NCBI RefSeq assembly: GCF_000344685.1
Contig: NW_006920418.1
Location: 92,810-117,430 of the forward strand
Length of the DNA stretch: 24,621 nucleotides
Source: Gloeophyllum trabeum ATCC 11539
Lineage: Eukaryota > Basidiomycota > Agaricomycetes > Gloeophyllales > Gloeophyllaceae
Direction: 5' to 3'
A program made the translations under genes and the position numbers. Each line of letters starts with the position of its first letter. Within the stretch, counting starts at the first letter, position 1. The notes beneath the pieces are model-generated. The model did no database searches and was not told where the DNA came from. It saw only the letters and a list, made by a program, of their open reading frames with translations. Shown piece after piece: positions 1 to 9,368 of the stretch.

Positions 1-393
1 AGCCCTGGCAGCCATAACTGATTGGACATAGTGGGAGATGGGCTTCGAGGGGTCGTGGACAACATTGTGGAATTCAGAACGTGCCTTCAGCCTGCTGCCC
101 ATAGTCGACTTCTCAAACTGCCCTTTCAATGCCTTCCAAGACTCCCAAGCATGCTCCACATCAGCAACCAAATACTGCCAATCCTCAGAGACCTTCCCAT
201 AGATCAACCAGTTAATCTCTCCATCCAAAACCTCCTTGTCCTTGGGAACAGCAGCAGTCAAAGGATCATGGACATACTGTGCTCCACAGGCGTTCAGGAA
301 TTTGATCATAGGCTTGGACCAGGTGAACCAGTTGGAGTCATTGAGCTCTGGGACACTCTCAAGACCCTTGAGGATAGCATTGCCAATAGCCAT
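1..393 (-). CDS. Ty1/copia retrotransposon gag, N-terminal part (runs off the left edge)
   Basis: Read on the minus strand from the ATG at 393-391, 131 codons stay open to the window edge. The protein has the usual copia Gag opening: a short start, then LNDSNWFTWSKPM (DUF4219-like W-x-x-W block, about residues 16-28), then the UBN2-type helical block HAWESWKALKGQF and SHYVQSVMAAR near the edge. Gag forms the cytoplasmic particle in which the element RNA is reverse transcribed. Context supports the call: upstream of the ATG lie a copia-type primer site and an LTR in the same orientation. No stop or frameshift is visible, so the element may be fairly young, but pol is outside the window. Another retroelement clade is possible but less likely. 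Confidence 0.85.
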   Translation of the reverse strand, partial: MAIGNAILKGLESVPELNDSNWFTWSKPMIKFLNACGAQYVHDPLTAAVPKDKEVLDGEINWLIYGKVSEDWQYLVADVEHAWESWKALKGQFEKSTMGSRLKARSEFHNVVHDPSKPISHYVQSVMAARA

Positions 394-469
394 GGTGAGT
401 AGATCGAGGTAGATGTTGAATAGATCGGAAAGTGATAAGGGTGAAAATTGCCAAAGATGTCCTTATGGT
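394..469 (-). other. Copia 5' leader between primer site and gag
   Basis: Short untranslated leader between the tRNA primer site and the gag ATG. No reading frame or other signal is seen. Confidence 0.5.
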
Positions 470-490
470 CAGAGTGTTGGGCTCATAACC
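470..490 (-). other. Primer-binding site for a half initiator-tRNA-Met
   Basis: The minus strand begins GGTTATGAGCCCAACA directly next to the proposed LTR end. It is complementary to the anticodon arm of fungal initiator tRNA-Met (TTGGGCTCATAACC on the plus strand). Drosophila copia is known to prime from a cleaved half of this tRNA. Position between LTR and gag is as expected. The match to the host tRNA cannot be checked here. Confidence 0.7.
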
Positions 491-696
491 TATTAGACGT
501 GGCAGGGATAGACCAGAAGGACACTAAAGATGCCCAGAGACTCAGACACAGACACAGACACAAACCGGAGGCTAGTATAGAGCAACGGACTAAGGAAAAG
601 TACATCCAGTAGAACAATTACCAAAAATGCGAAACTGTTTGTACCTATTTGGTTATTGTGGCTGCTGAAAGCGTCCGATACAATCCAATCCTAACA
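491..696 (-). mobile_element. 5' LTR of the copia element
   Basis: On the minus strand the segment starts TGTTAGGATTGG at 696 and ends CTAATA at 491. The ends are near-inverted (TGTTAG/CTAATA, one mismatch) and 491 directly abuts the primer site. The length of 206 bp is short but normal for fungal copia LTRs. A weak TATA-like CTATACTAG lies inside, near 573-581. The outer end is independently marked: similarity to the repeat copy at 24213 starts at 697, the first base outside. The other LTR and the target duplication (expected to start aatga) are outside the window. Confidence 0.7.
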
Positions 697-1104
697 AATG
701 ATGTAATGGCTCTGCAGATCAGGTGAACCTGCAGAGAGCCTATGTCATAGAAGGCAGGAGCCAATCAGAGTCCAGGAATCCAACCGACGCGGCCCGCACC
801 TCAGCCACTGACTACAAGCCACTACAATAGTCAATTCCCACGATAAGCAATAAAAGTAAAACCGCCATGCGGACTAGGACAAGACACACAATTGATAAAT
901 TCACCAAAATATTGTTGTAGACCCGTATAGCATACGCCCAGGACTAGAAAAAATAAAAGAGAGATAAGACGAAGAATTGAGCCCGCAAATGAGCAAACAA
1001 TGGTCCCAGAGACTACAAAAATGCGCCAGAAGTGGTTTTGTAGTCTCACATACAACCGGACTTCCAATCGGAGTTTCAACAATGTAGTCTTCAATACAAA
1101 ACAT
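697..1104. repeat. Dispersed repeat, copy 1 (LTR-like), truncated by the copia insertion
   Basis: Aligns by eye to 24213-24621 with one 1-base indel and about eight substitutions (near 98% identity over 408 bp). It begins at the base next to the copia LTR, so copia probably inserted into it. Near its left end is a hairpin: GGCTCTGCAG pairs with CTGCAGAGAGCC about 11 bases on, with a 2-base bulge. Reading frames on the minus strand stay open in both copies (for example 831-1187 and 24348-24611) but look like chance frames with hydrophobic runs. It resembles an LTR, with TG at 699 and an A-rich stretch near 950, but no partner and no coding body can be tied to it. The right boundary of this copy is unknown because copy 2 ends at the window edge. 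Confidence 0.8.
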
Positions 1105-1479
1105 AACTCCCACGACTTCTCGGCACAAAAGGTTCTCACGGGGTACAACATTCGGCACGCAGGCATATTTTGCGCGTAAGGACTCATCCTTCGTACCTCA
1201 GGACTCGTAAAACTCTATACCAGCTGGCACCTGTCTGGGGTCCTATGGCAAGGTGTCAGCATAGAGTATATTTCCTGCTAACCTCCTCTCCTGGTGACTC
1301 TGTTTCTCTTCTACAAGTATCTGGCTTACACTCTCCTCTACTACTCCTAGTCTACATGATACATTTATTGAGGGCGAGGTGCCAAAACAGCCTCTTCCCA
1401 CCTGAAGAAGACCCCGGAATTACTCTTGCCACATAACCTATGCAGCACTTTGGCACCGGAACTCTGGGCCCCAGCCGAC
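1105..1479. other. Non-coding stretch after repeat copy 1
   Basis: Probably the continuation of the repeat and its flank. I see no gene, no splice-consistent frame and no further repeat structure. Confidence 0.4.
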
Positions 1480-1821
1480 ATGGTCCGGGATCCTGATGCG
1501 GCCTGCACTTATCTTATTGAATCAAAATATGTAATTGAAATGGAGGAAATCTTGCTAGGGAGACTGTTGAGCATCCTCCTAGATGCAATCAAAGACACCT
1601 GCAACACCTGCACAGAGATTGTGCAGGCCGTAGCCTACCTCCTGAAGGATGAAGAAACCTCTGAAATGACCAAGGCCATATGCAACACCATGGGACAATG
1701 GATCAAGGTGCTTGAACATGCAGCCCTTATGAAGATCAATGAAATGCTGGAAAATATAACATCCCAGGTAAAGACAGCAACCTCCACCGGGGGCATTCTC
1801 TACGAGGCATGTAAAGTATAG
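1480..1821 (+). CDS. Hypothetical helical protein, possible retroelement remnant
   Basis: I do not recognise this 113-residue frame. From the first ATG at 1480 the protein is almost wholly helix-forming, with Leu/Ile/Val/Met at heptad-like spacing (EEILLGRLLSILLDAIKDT, EMLENITSQVKTATS) and four cysteines. It has no signal peptide. The frame is open 54 bases upstream of the ATG. It lies 376 bp downstream of the aligned part of repeat copy 1 on the plus strand, which would suit the start of a Gag-like frame if that repeat is a plus-oriented LTR. No zinc knuckle follows, and a stop comes at 1819-1821. It could equally be a chance frame in degenerate repeat DNA. Confidence 0.3.
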   Translation: MVRDPDAACTYLIESKYVIEMEEILLGRLLSILLDAIKDTCNTCTEIVQAVAYLLKDEETSEMTKAICNTMGQWIKVLEHAALMKINEMLENITSQVKTATSTGGILYEACKV

Positions 1822-2480
1822 GGGGTGATGTATACTAGTATAGCAGTACACTGGGATCCTAGGTCACCCAGGACTATATGCAGAAAATAAGGCTTCACCA
1901 TAAATGCAGACCAGAGCGCATGCTAAGGCCCTGGAAAAGGGGGAGAGCACTGCACCATCACACCGGGAAGAAATTTTGAGTTAGGTACTTGAATAGCCCA
2001 CCCAGAACAGGTACCGTACATCAGTTATAAATCTTTGGCCGAAGGAGAAAAAATCCTCGTCAAAATCCGAAGGATAAGCAGGCTAGAAATGTATCTCATA
2101 TGCCATACGTGAATATTCAAGAGCGGGAGGCTGTGTGACCAGCTCATGACCACATCCAGCATCCTTGCAGCGACAGGCACAGGCAGCCTCAAGGCATGTG
2201 TCCTCGATGCTGCCACACTGCACCCTTCCCTTTCAAGTTGGCGGAGCTGTATCATTATCGAGCCCAGATTGAGAAGAAACGGTAGATGTTGATTGGACCG
2301 GCGTTGTCCGAGAGGAAAATACAAATCTGATAAGATTTCGGATGGCGCAAGCATTCACCAATCACACACGATCTTATCAATCACCCGCCGAGACCCGAGC
2401 AGGTTTCTTCACTTGCAGTACTCACTGCTCTACTCAATTCTCCTACGACTCTCCCCCATCACAACTTCAGAAGAAGCAAA
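1822..2480. other. Intergenic region and probable GRX4 promoter
   Basis: No gene seen. A TATA-like TTATAAAT lies at 2024-2031, about 450 bp before the glutaredoxin ATG, which is too far to be assigned with confidence. The last 100 bases before the ATG are C/T-rich and suit a fungal core promoter and leader. The start context is gcaaaATGGcc, a good Kozak match. Confidence 0.4.
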
Positions 2481-3250
2481 ATGGCCACACCGCAAAACTT
2501 CCACGTCGTCACCTCGCCGACGCACTTCCAAGAGCTGCTCTCGCAAGACCTCTCGCGCGTCTCGCTCATCAACTTCTGGGCGCCGTGGGCCGCGCCCTGC
2601 GCGCAGATGAACGACGTCGTGCTCGAGCTCGCGCGGCGGCACCCCGCGCTGCTCGTGCTGCAGGTCGAGGCGGAGGAGCAGCCCGACATCGCCGAGTCGT
2701 TCGAGGTCGAGGCCGTGCCCGCCTTCGTCGTCCTCCGCGGGCACACGCTGCTCGCGCGCGTGTCCGGCGCGGACGCGCCCGCGCTCACGAATGCGATTGC
2801 GGCGCACCTAAGGCCTGCGAGTGTGCAGCCGAAGGCGCAGAGCGATGCGCTGCCGGCGCCGCCGGAGGGGGAGACGCCGGCGCAGCTGGAGGAGAGGCTG
2901 AGGGGGCTGATGAACCAGCAGAGGGTGATGCTGTTTATGAAGGGCACGCCGGATGCGCCGCGGTGTGGGTTCTCGAGGAAGACGGTGGGGATCCTGCGGG
3001 ATCACGGGGTCCAGTTCGGGAGCTTTGATATCCTGAGCGACGAGAGCGTCCGGCAGGGTGAGTGGTTTTCAGTGTAGTTCGGGTTTGATGAAGAGTCACG
3101 GCTGATGATATCATAGGCTTGAAGGTCGTGAACAACTGGCCGACGTTCCCCCAGCTCATTGTGAACGGCGAGTTTGTGGGCGGTCTGGATATCATTCAGG
3201 AGATGATCGAGAACGGCGAGTTCGAGGACATTGTGGTGAAGGGGCAGTAA
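2481..3250 (+). CDS. GRX4: Monothiol glutaredoxin of the Grx3/Grx4 type (thioredoxin-like plus CGFS domain)
   Basis: Model: exons 2481-3057 and 3117-3250, 59-bp intron (GTGAGT...CATAG), giving 236 residues. Residues about 5-110 form a thioredoxin-like domain with W36-A-A-P-C40 in place of CxxC, as in Grx3/4 proteins. A linker rich in Pro/Gln/Ala (111-135) leads to a monothiol glutaredoxin domain (136-236) with CGFS at 162-165, GSFDIL (180-185), the WPTFPQ block (200-205) and GG at 214-215. In this family two proteins and glutathione hold a [2Fe-2S] cluster through the CGFS Cys. In cytosol and nucleus they deliver iron and report iron status to iron-regulatory transcription factors. Length and domain order are normal and all key residues are present. 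The first exon is very GC-rich, so large shadow frames overlap it. The intron lies just before the WPTFPQ block. Alone on the plus strand here; no partner gene is adjacent. Confidence 0.95.
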
Positions 3251-3922
3251 GCTTGTCTTCGGGGAGGATTATCACGTGCGAGGTCTGGGTACACCTCATA
3301 CGCGTAGAAGACAGGAGCAGTCATAGGTGATGTGCCTCGCTTTGTATCTTTTCTTGGTTTTGGTTCGCGCTGTAAAGTTATCGGATATTCTCGTATAATA
3401 TACACTTCTTCCTCTCCTTTCCGACCCCCGACCTGTATCTCCGCGTTCTGTGATTGGGTAGTCACGCCGTATCCACCCAACGTGTCCTGGCGTACCCCCC
3501 GGGGACGTGCATTGCCAATCCCGCCGTCGACGCTGTCCCACATACCGCACTCGATTCCCCACGCATATACTCAGTGACTCATCTAGTCACCCGGGCGACT
3601 CGAGTAGGTACCACTTTCGCAGGTGATAGACTCCTGGCTAGCTTTCGACTTGACATTGTATCCTGGTGAGTCGCGCTTTTCGTGTATCTACTTGTCGAAC
3701 CGTTGACTCACGGGAGTCATCTTATTAATCTGGATGTCTTGTATATTAGTATGCACGTTACTAAGCGTCCCAGCTCACTGCTGGGGGTTGCAGTATCTTA
3801 GGCACTCCCCCCCCCCCTTATTCTTATCTCGTCGGCACCTGTAAAAGTGCGCATAACGTAGCTACGGACGGAAGGGCACATGCAACGCGCGGCCTTGTGA
3901 ACAGAATGTCATTACGAGAGTG
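3251..3922. other. Intergenic region between the convergent GRX4 and F-box-like genes
   Basis: Holds the two 3' ends, a C-run near 3806-3816, and a dense cluster of GACTC motifs at 3575-3719 listed separately. I see no gene. Confidence 0.5.
3575..3719. promoter_or_regulatory. Cluster of six GACTC/GAGTC motifs including two TGACTCA palindromes
   Basis: GACTC occurs at 3576, 3597, 3629 and 3705 and its complement at 3668 and 3714. Two lie in full TGACTCA sites (3575-3581, 3704-3710), the consensus bound by Gcn4/AP-1-type bZIP factors. The segment lies between two gene 3' ends, so a promoter role is not obvious. An unrecorded small RNA gene or a structural element is possible. Confidence 0.3.
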
Positions 3923-5379
3923 CTACGAAATAGACGAGCACTGTATAGAGTCAGCAGAGGCTACATCGAAATCCTCAAATGACATATCAATATCGTTTGT
4001 TCGTCCAACTGTCGCGCCAGTGGGTGGGCGGATCCTGTAGACGCGGCCCTTGCGACCAGTGTCACGGAAACCAATGCGGATCTCCACAGTACGCAGCGAC
4101 GAAAGCCCGCCTAGAACAGAGGACCGGATGCATGTGGCGAGGCATTGCCAGACCTCGTTCTCGGGCTGGGCACAGGTAACGGCGAGCCGCAGACACGAGA
4201 GTTTCGTGACCTTCAACGCGGCGCACAGTCGACTCTGGCGAGAGATATTAGTCACCAGGCGCCAGTGACAAGCCTTCAAAATATCCGACTGAGACTCACC
4301 AAAGAGTCGCGCAGCTGGTCAATGTGGGCAGGCCTTATCACCCACAATATCAGAGTGCGTAGCTCAGTAGCAGCCTCCCAAATCCAAGGTTCGCCAAGGT
4401 AAGCAAATTCGTGGTCGAGGGACTGCAGCACAAGCGTCGGAGGCCGTGCCAATTTGAGAGCGGCCGCTAAATCAGGTACTTGCCGACTCACTGTTGGACT
4501 CGCGGATTCCAAATAGCGCACTTGACCTCGAATGCGCAGGGACAGCAGAGTCTTCAGGTGCCCTGAGTATGTGTGCAGAGACCCCCATTCGAAACCGGGG
4601 TCCTTCCACCGGGGATCAGGGCTAGGCGCAACTATCCCAGTCATGGACAGTTCCTGGATATTGGGGAACGCCCCTTGCATATGCCGAGCGTCAAACAGCA
4701 GGGGGTTCCCGCTTAACATCAGGGTGTGCATCCGCAGCCAGCGCACGTGGACGGGGTCTGGGAATAAGAGGCGTTGGCGCGGGGTTGTGTCGTATATCCA
4801 TAAGTATTCCAAAGTCGCCCGAGTTGGTGCGAGAAGAAAGAGCACACTCCCAGCCTGTCCTACACTTTCTAGTCGTACTGCGAGGTGGCGGACACAGGCG
4901 GACCCGTTGGCCAAGGCATCGCCGAAGAGGGATATCATACCTTTCCCGGAGAGCCGCAGCTGGGCTACGCGACGCAAGGTCAGAAGAAGGGCATCCCGAA
5001 GCCGAGGTGATGCGTCCAGAGTACCCTGAAGGTCTACGAGCGCTAGGTCGAGTCTCGATAGGTTGTCGGCCGATTCGAGCACCGGCGCTAGAAACATCTC
5101 CAGCGACCTCTGATCCAGCTCACTATCGATGGACCAACCCTCGGGGAGGAGCTCTAACGACTTGAACAGCCGTAGCCTCCTGCCCGAATCAGCTAGGATG
5201 AATTTGTTGAATGAAGCTATTGAATCGAGCGTGCCGAGCTTCACAGAGCAAACGAGCCGATCTTGAGATAGTTCCCGCAGGCTGGACACGGTGAGAGATG
5301 TGCTCAGAAGGTCGTCCGTTTCCAAGTATTCCATCATAGTGGCCAGAATATCGTAGTTGAGGTCCAAGAGGCGCGGCAT
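3923..5379 (-). CDS. F-box-like protein, tandem paralogue A
   Basis: Model: exons 5379-4300 and 4234-3923 with one phase-0 intron of 65 bp (GTGAGT...CGCCAG), giving 463 residues. The N-terminus LLDLNYDILATMMEYLETDDLL (two pieces: residues 3-12 and 13-24) has the F-box pattern of basidiomycete proteins, followed by a long Leu-rich region without strict LRR periodicity. An F-box recruits Skp1 of SCF ubiquitin ligases, and the rest would bind substrate; here this is inferred from pattern only. An in-frame ATG lies 13 codons upstream at 5418. I chose 5379 because paralogue B starts at the aligned Met (MPQLLDL). A possible 5'-UTR intron runs 5467-5410. No signal peptide or membrane segment. The neighbour at 6374-7825 has the same length, intron site and TATA surroundings, so the two arose by tandem duplication. 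Target unknown. Confidence 0.8.
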
Positions 5380-5570
5380 CGTGAGTGACGAGTGGACGTG
5401 GCGAAATAGCTGGGCCACAGCAAAAGATACGTTAACTCAGCCATAGTATGAGTAGGACTGTACCTACCGAAGGTAGATAGGCTTGTCGCCGGGAGACAAG
5501 CACGCCGTCTGCCGTCAGATGAGAAGAAAGGGTTATAAGAGGGAGGAAGCCTGAAGCAAAGGAACACGTC

Positions 5571-5579
5571 TCTTATATA
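5571..5579 (-). promoter_or_regulatory. TATA box of F-box-like gene A
   Basis: TATATAAGA on the minus strand, 192 bp upstream of the chosen ATG. The surrounding sequence on both sides resembles the TATA region of gene B at 8063-8071, including a GCCAC-CAAG block just upstream. Confidence 0.6.
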
Positions 5580-6373
5580 CCTATCTCAATAGCCACACAA
5601 GGTCAAACATTGCCACACGTCAAGCGCGGCAAGTCTCACCTTTCTATTTTGGGATCGCGCTTCCTCGTTTAGCGAGAACTTCACAGGAGATTTGACTATA
5701 CCAGAAAACCTGGATTTCTCGGGACACGATACCTTTGCAAGTGCCGGTCGCGATGTGGGGGAAGCACTTGAAGGGTGGCCTGGGACGTCGGGTACATATG
5801 CGAGCACAGCAAGAACCAAAATGGGACATGGAGAATTAAAAGAAAGGTTCGAAAGAAACACACAGAGCAGGAGCTCACATCCAGGACTTCACGAAACGGT
5901 GAAGCCTTGGCCGACGGGGTAGACAAAATATAATTGGCTCGGTGATCTCCGACACGACATGTCTGCCCCGAGCCATGATCCCACGTATTTCTGACTCCTG
6001 CGCTATGCTGGCTTGGACGGTTCAATGGTGCTGCGAGTTCATTCATTTCTACGGGTCTTTGCATTCGCCGTAATACTTCCCATCTACGTGTTTGGTCCCA
6101 ACGCCATATTATGGCTCTTCGGAATTCCATACTTCTTTCTTTTCATTAGTGATGGACAATATGTGCACTTGACTCGCATTATACACGGGCTGTTGATGTC
6201 TTAGCATCTCATGTCACGGCTTCCGGAGAACACACGATGTATCTGACCACCATAGACCACTGGCAGTGAAATCGCGGTGCTTAAGTATGCACAGGATACA
6301 ATTGGTAAAGAACAAGCATGGCTGGGAAGGCTATGCTCTACAAGGCAGAACATTGGCGAGGTAGACACTGAAA
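5580..6373. other. Intergenic region between the two F-box-like genes
   Basis: Carries the upstream promoter of gene A and the 3' flank of gene B. A plus-strand frame from the ATG at 6025 (59 residues, strongly hydrophobic, stop at 6204) could encode a small membrane peptide, but it has no promoter or relatives that I can see. Minus-strand frames here look random. Confidence 0.4.
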
Positions 6374-7825
6374 TCATTCAGCAAGCGAAACTTTGAGGGT
6401 ATCCGCACTAGATAGGTCGAGACTTTCCAATGCTATATCATCAGGGCTCGCGGGTGTGATCATGGCTCGGTGTATCGCATAGAGGCCCTGCGTACCATAT
6501 GGACCATAGTGGATGTCAACTTCAAAGTACTTGAGTGATGAAAACCCATGGAGGACGGCAGACCGGATGCACGCCATAAGGCTTTGCAAGAGCTCGTCAT
6601 CGGAGTGATAGCTCGGACTGGGCAGTCGAACCGACAGATACGCTAACTTCGTGACCTTCAGGGCGTCGCACAGTCGAGTCTATTGGCATAATCCATTATC
6701 AGCACGGGAGATACTTGTACTTACCGACGCGAGACTTACCAGCGATTCACACAACTGATCGATGGTGTCATACCCCCAGAAGTTTAAGCTCAAATAGGCA
6801 AGCTCAGGTGCAGCGAGCCACAAGGACTGTTCGCACAAGCGATCCAAGTGATGGTCTTGTACGGCCAGAGTTAGGTATCGCGGCTGTGTCGATTCGAGGG
6901 CAGACGCAAACGCAGGGTCTTGCCATTCCGAGACCCTCTCGCAAGGAAGCAGATGCAGTACTCGGCACCTACCGCCGAGAGCCAGGAGACAGTCCATATA
7001 ACCCGTATATGAAATTAGGGAGTTCCAAGTGGCAGTATCCGGGGCCTGCTGATCGGAGTCAGACTCTTCCACGATCATCCCGGGCGGGATGCTGGAGTGT
7101 CGCACATTCGGGAAGGCTGCTTGGAGATCTCGGGCGTCGAGCGTCAGTGGGGAGCCAGCCAGCATCAGTGAGTGGACGCGTGGCCATTGGATGGGAGGGG
7201 AGCGCGGGAAGAGAAGACGTTGGGCCTCCATGGGCAAGTTGCAAATTTGGAGCGATTCCAGGGTATCTCGGCAGGGCGCGAGAAAGGATAGGATGTCCGC
7301 CGCTTCATCCGCTTCGAGAAGACGGACGGAGAGGAAGCGAAGACGAGCAGACTCCCCGGCTAGAACTTCGCCCAGGAGAGAGGTCATACACTTGCCAGAT
7401 AGATACAGCTCGGTAACGCGACTGAAGCTCAGGTCGAGCGCGTGCCGTAATGCAGGCAACGAATCCTGATTGTCTACTGATATTTCAGGAAACTCGAGGC
7501 TCTTCAAATTAGTGGAAGACGTGAGTACTTCTGCCAGACGCCTCTCCAAGATTTCCCGGCTAGTTGTACTGCCGATGTCCCAGCCCAGCGCCTCTACCTT
7601 GAGTGAGACAAGCAGCTGTGGCCGTCTGGGGGAGTCCGCAAGTACGAACTCGCAGAATGAGTCTATTGCATCGAGCCTCCTTAGATAAACCGAACGGATG
7701 AGCTGATCTTGGGATATTTCCCGCAGGGCGCGTGCTGCAAGAGCGACACTCAAGAGGTCTTCCGTGCCGAGGTACGATACCAGGACAGTCAAGAGGTCAT
7801 AGTGGAGGTCCAGAAGCTGCGGCAT
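6374..7825 (-). CDS. F-box-like protein, tandem paralogue B
   Basis: Model: exons 7825-6740 and 6679-6374 with one phase-0 intron of 60 bp (GTAAGT...CAATAG), giving 463 residues, exactly the length of paralogue A. It opens MPQLLDLHYDLLTVLVSYL, an F-box-like start, then LGTEDLL and REISQDQL, followed by Leu-rich helices and strands. Exon 2 opens TRLCDALKVTKL, matching SRLCAALKVTKL in A. By eye the first 200 residues of A and B agree at roughly 40-50% of positions, so the duplication is old or the genes evolve fast. The frame is clean and both genes look functional. A possible 5'-UTR intron runs 7955-7832. A role as substrate receptor of an SCF ligase is inferred, not shown. Confidence 0.8.
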
Positions 7826-8062
7826 TGCTTCCTATATAGGCAGATAATGGCACGCAGCAAGGCTTTTGAACGAATATGTCGGAGCTGCACTGCTTCATAA
7901 TAGAATGTGTGCTGAATCAGCCATAGAATCAGGGATACGATGGCGTGTCACGTACCGATAGTTGAAAGAGAACGTGTGTACTAGTCAATTCAACCGCCAG
8001 TGTAAGGGATAAGGGAGTTGCGGAGCGAGATAAAGGCTGAAGTGAGCCTAGAAACAAGCGCG

Positions 8063-8071
8063 TCTTATATA
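8063..8071 (-). promoter_or_regulatory. TATA box of F-box-like gene B
   Basis: TATATAAGA on the minus strand, 238 bp upstream of the ATG. It sits in the same context as the TATA box of gene A (CTTATATAC, then CTC, then GCCAC-CAAG on the plus strand), so the promoter was copied with the gene. Confidence 0.6.
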
Positions 8072-9191
8072 CATCTCTCGAGCGCCACGCAAGCATAAGA
8101 GCGTTCACGCCACACCAAGCGCGCCAAGCGCAACAGGCCACATCCTCCTTCTTTGAGATTGCTCAGCTTGGATCAGCTTAAATCTACTTAAAAAAAACAA
8201 GAAAAAAAGCCTACATTGGCCATCTAGGCGACACAGCACGGATATCATTGGAACTCAAAATGTATGTCCGAAAGTGGACTCCGCCTGGCGGCAGCAAAAG
8301 GACTGGATGTAGTTCGCACAGCTAAGTGGTCTGTGCTATGTTATAATGACTTCAATTTCCAGCATGACTTGGGATGCGGTTGTGAAACTAGCGAAGGTAG
8401 ATCATGACTGCGTAACAACGAATTGGTCTTGGCAGCATACCAAAAAAAAGGAACGACCCTAAGCGTCCTCCAAACTCCTGTACGTCCGCTCTTCAAGATG
8501 AGCCTGTTACTAGCAATTGATGTTCCTCTATGAGCATCACTTCCATGAAGCGGGAGATAGAGCACGCCCATTCTTGCGATCTGGGGATTTGAGGATGGAA
8601 CTTGGCAGCGCCAGCTAGATGGCATGGTTCAAGCTTGAATTCCCAACATTCCCATGGCTATATTTTGCAGGTTCTGAGAGTCTTCTGAAAGGCAGATACG
8701 GCGAAAGCGAGAAGAGAGACCAAGTGAATGGACGGCAATGCAGTCCTTGGCCGATGGCCATGCGACACAGACACCGAGAACTGAACGTGATTGGCCCGGT
8801 ATTTCCCGAGATGAGAGGACGTTCGCCTCCTTAAAGTACGCAACTTCATTCAAGTGATGTAAGCAAGTTATGCTACTATGCAGGAGTATTATCATCTACG
8901 CGAGTAATAAACTGTTACTGTCAAGAATTCATCACATAATAAGTGGGCGTCGGACAGCATCGTTGTGCTCGCCAGAGCACATTACTTCTTCTGACATTGA
9001 ATGGAGTTGGAGTGCTCAGAAATGGAGCGGCGTGATTCGCATAAACCGCTTTCACGGCCGTCAACATACTGGATCCCTTAGTGACGAATAAAACCACGAT
9101 AGCACAACATTCGTATGAGCTATAGTTTTATATCATATAGTCGCTAGGGAATTCAAAGAACCATCGTCCCACAAGACAGTGCCGCTCGATA
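8072..9191. other. Gene-poor stretch
   Basis: No gene I can support. A pair of A-runs near 8190-8208 is the only compositional oddity. Frames of 60-95 codons on both strands lack start context, splice signals and recognisable content. Confidence 0.4.
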
Positions 9192-9368
9192 CTAGAGGGT
9201 CTTGGTGGGTGCAGGGCACGGGGTCGTATAGCAGCCGCACGGGTCACAGAAATGATACGGTGGAAGGCAGGCTATGTCGCAGTGAATTTGTCGAGCATCG
9301 AGCGCGTTGGCATGGCTTCGGGAGACAAGAGTGAGCAAGAGAACTGTAGCTGTAATGATAAATTTCAT
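9192..9368 (-). CDS. Small secreted cysteine-rich protein (58 residues)
   Basis: ATG at 9368-9366, stop TAG at 9194-9192, no intron. Residues 1-20 form a textbook signal peptide (MKFIITATVLLLTLVSRSHA, cleavage expected after HA). The remaining 38 residues hold six cysteines at 30, 34, 41, 44, 46 and 51 (pattern C-x3-C-x6-C-x2-C-x1-C-x4-C) in a Pro/Tyr-rich stretch, CDPCGCYTTPC. An even cysteine number behind a signal peptide suggests a disulfide-stabilised extracellular protein. I know no family with this spacing. Such genes in basidiomycetes are often lineage-specific and expressed during interaction or fruiting; that is general knowledge, not shown here. It is too short for ordinary ORF cut-offs. 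A TATATAA element lies 268 bp upstream, which leaves room for a 5'-UTR intron. Confidence 0.65.
   Translation of the reverse strand: MKFIITATVLLLTLVSRSHANALDARQIHCDIACLPPYHFCDPCGCYTTPCPAPTKTL

Noticed and set aside
831..1187. Minus-strand frame of 118 codons with hydrophobic segments, also open in the copy at 24348-24611
   Set aside because: The two copies are 98% identical, so shared openness says little, and a second minus-strand frame is equally open. LTR-like non-coding DNA is the simpler reading.
2293..3028. Long overlapping frames on both strands across the glutaredoxin exon
   Set aside because: They are shadows of a GC-rich exon; only the frame from 2481 encodes a recognisable protein.
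5696..6130. Minus-strand frame of 144 codons between the F-box-like genes
   Set aside because: No F-box-like similarity, no start context and random-looking composition.
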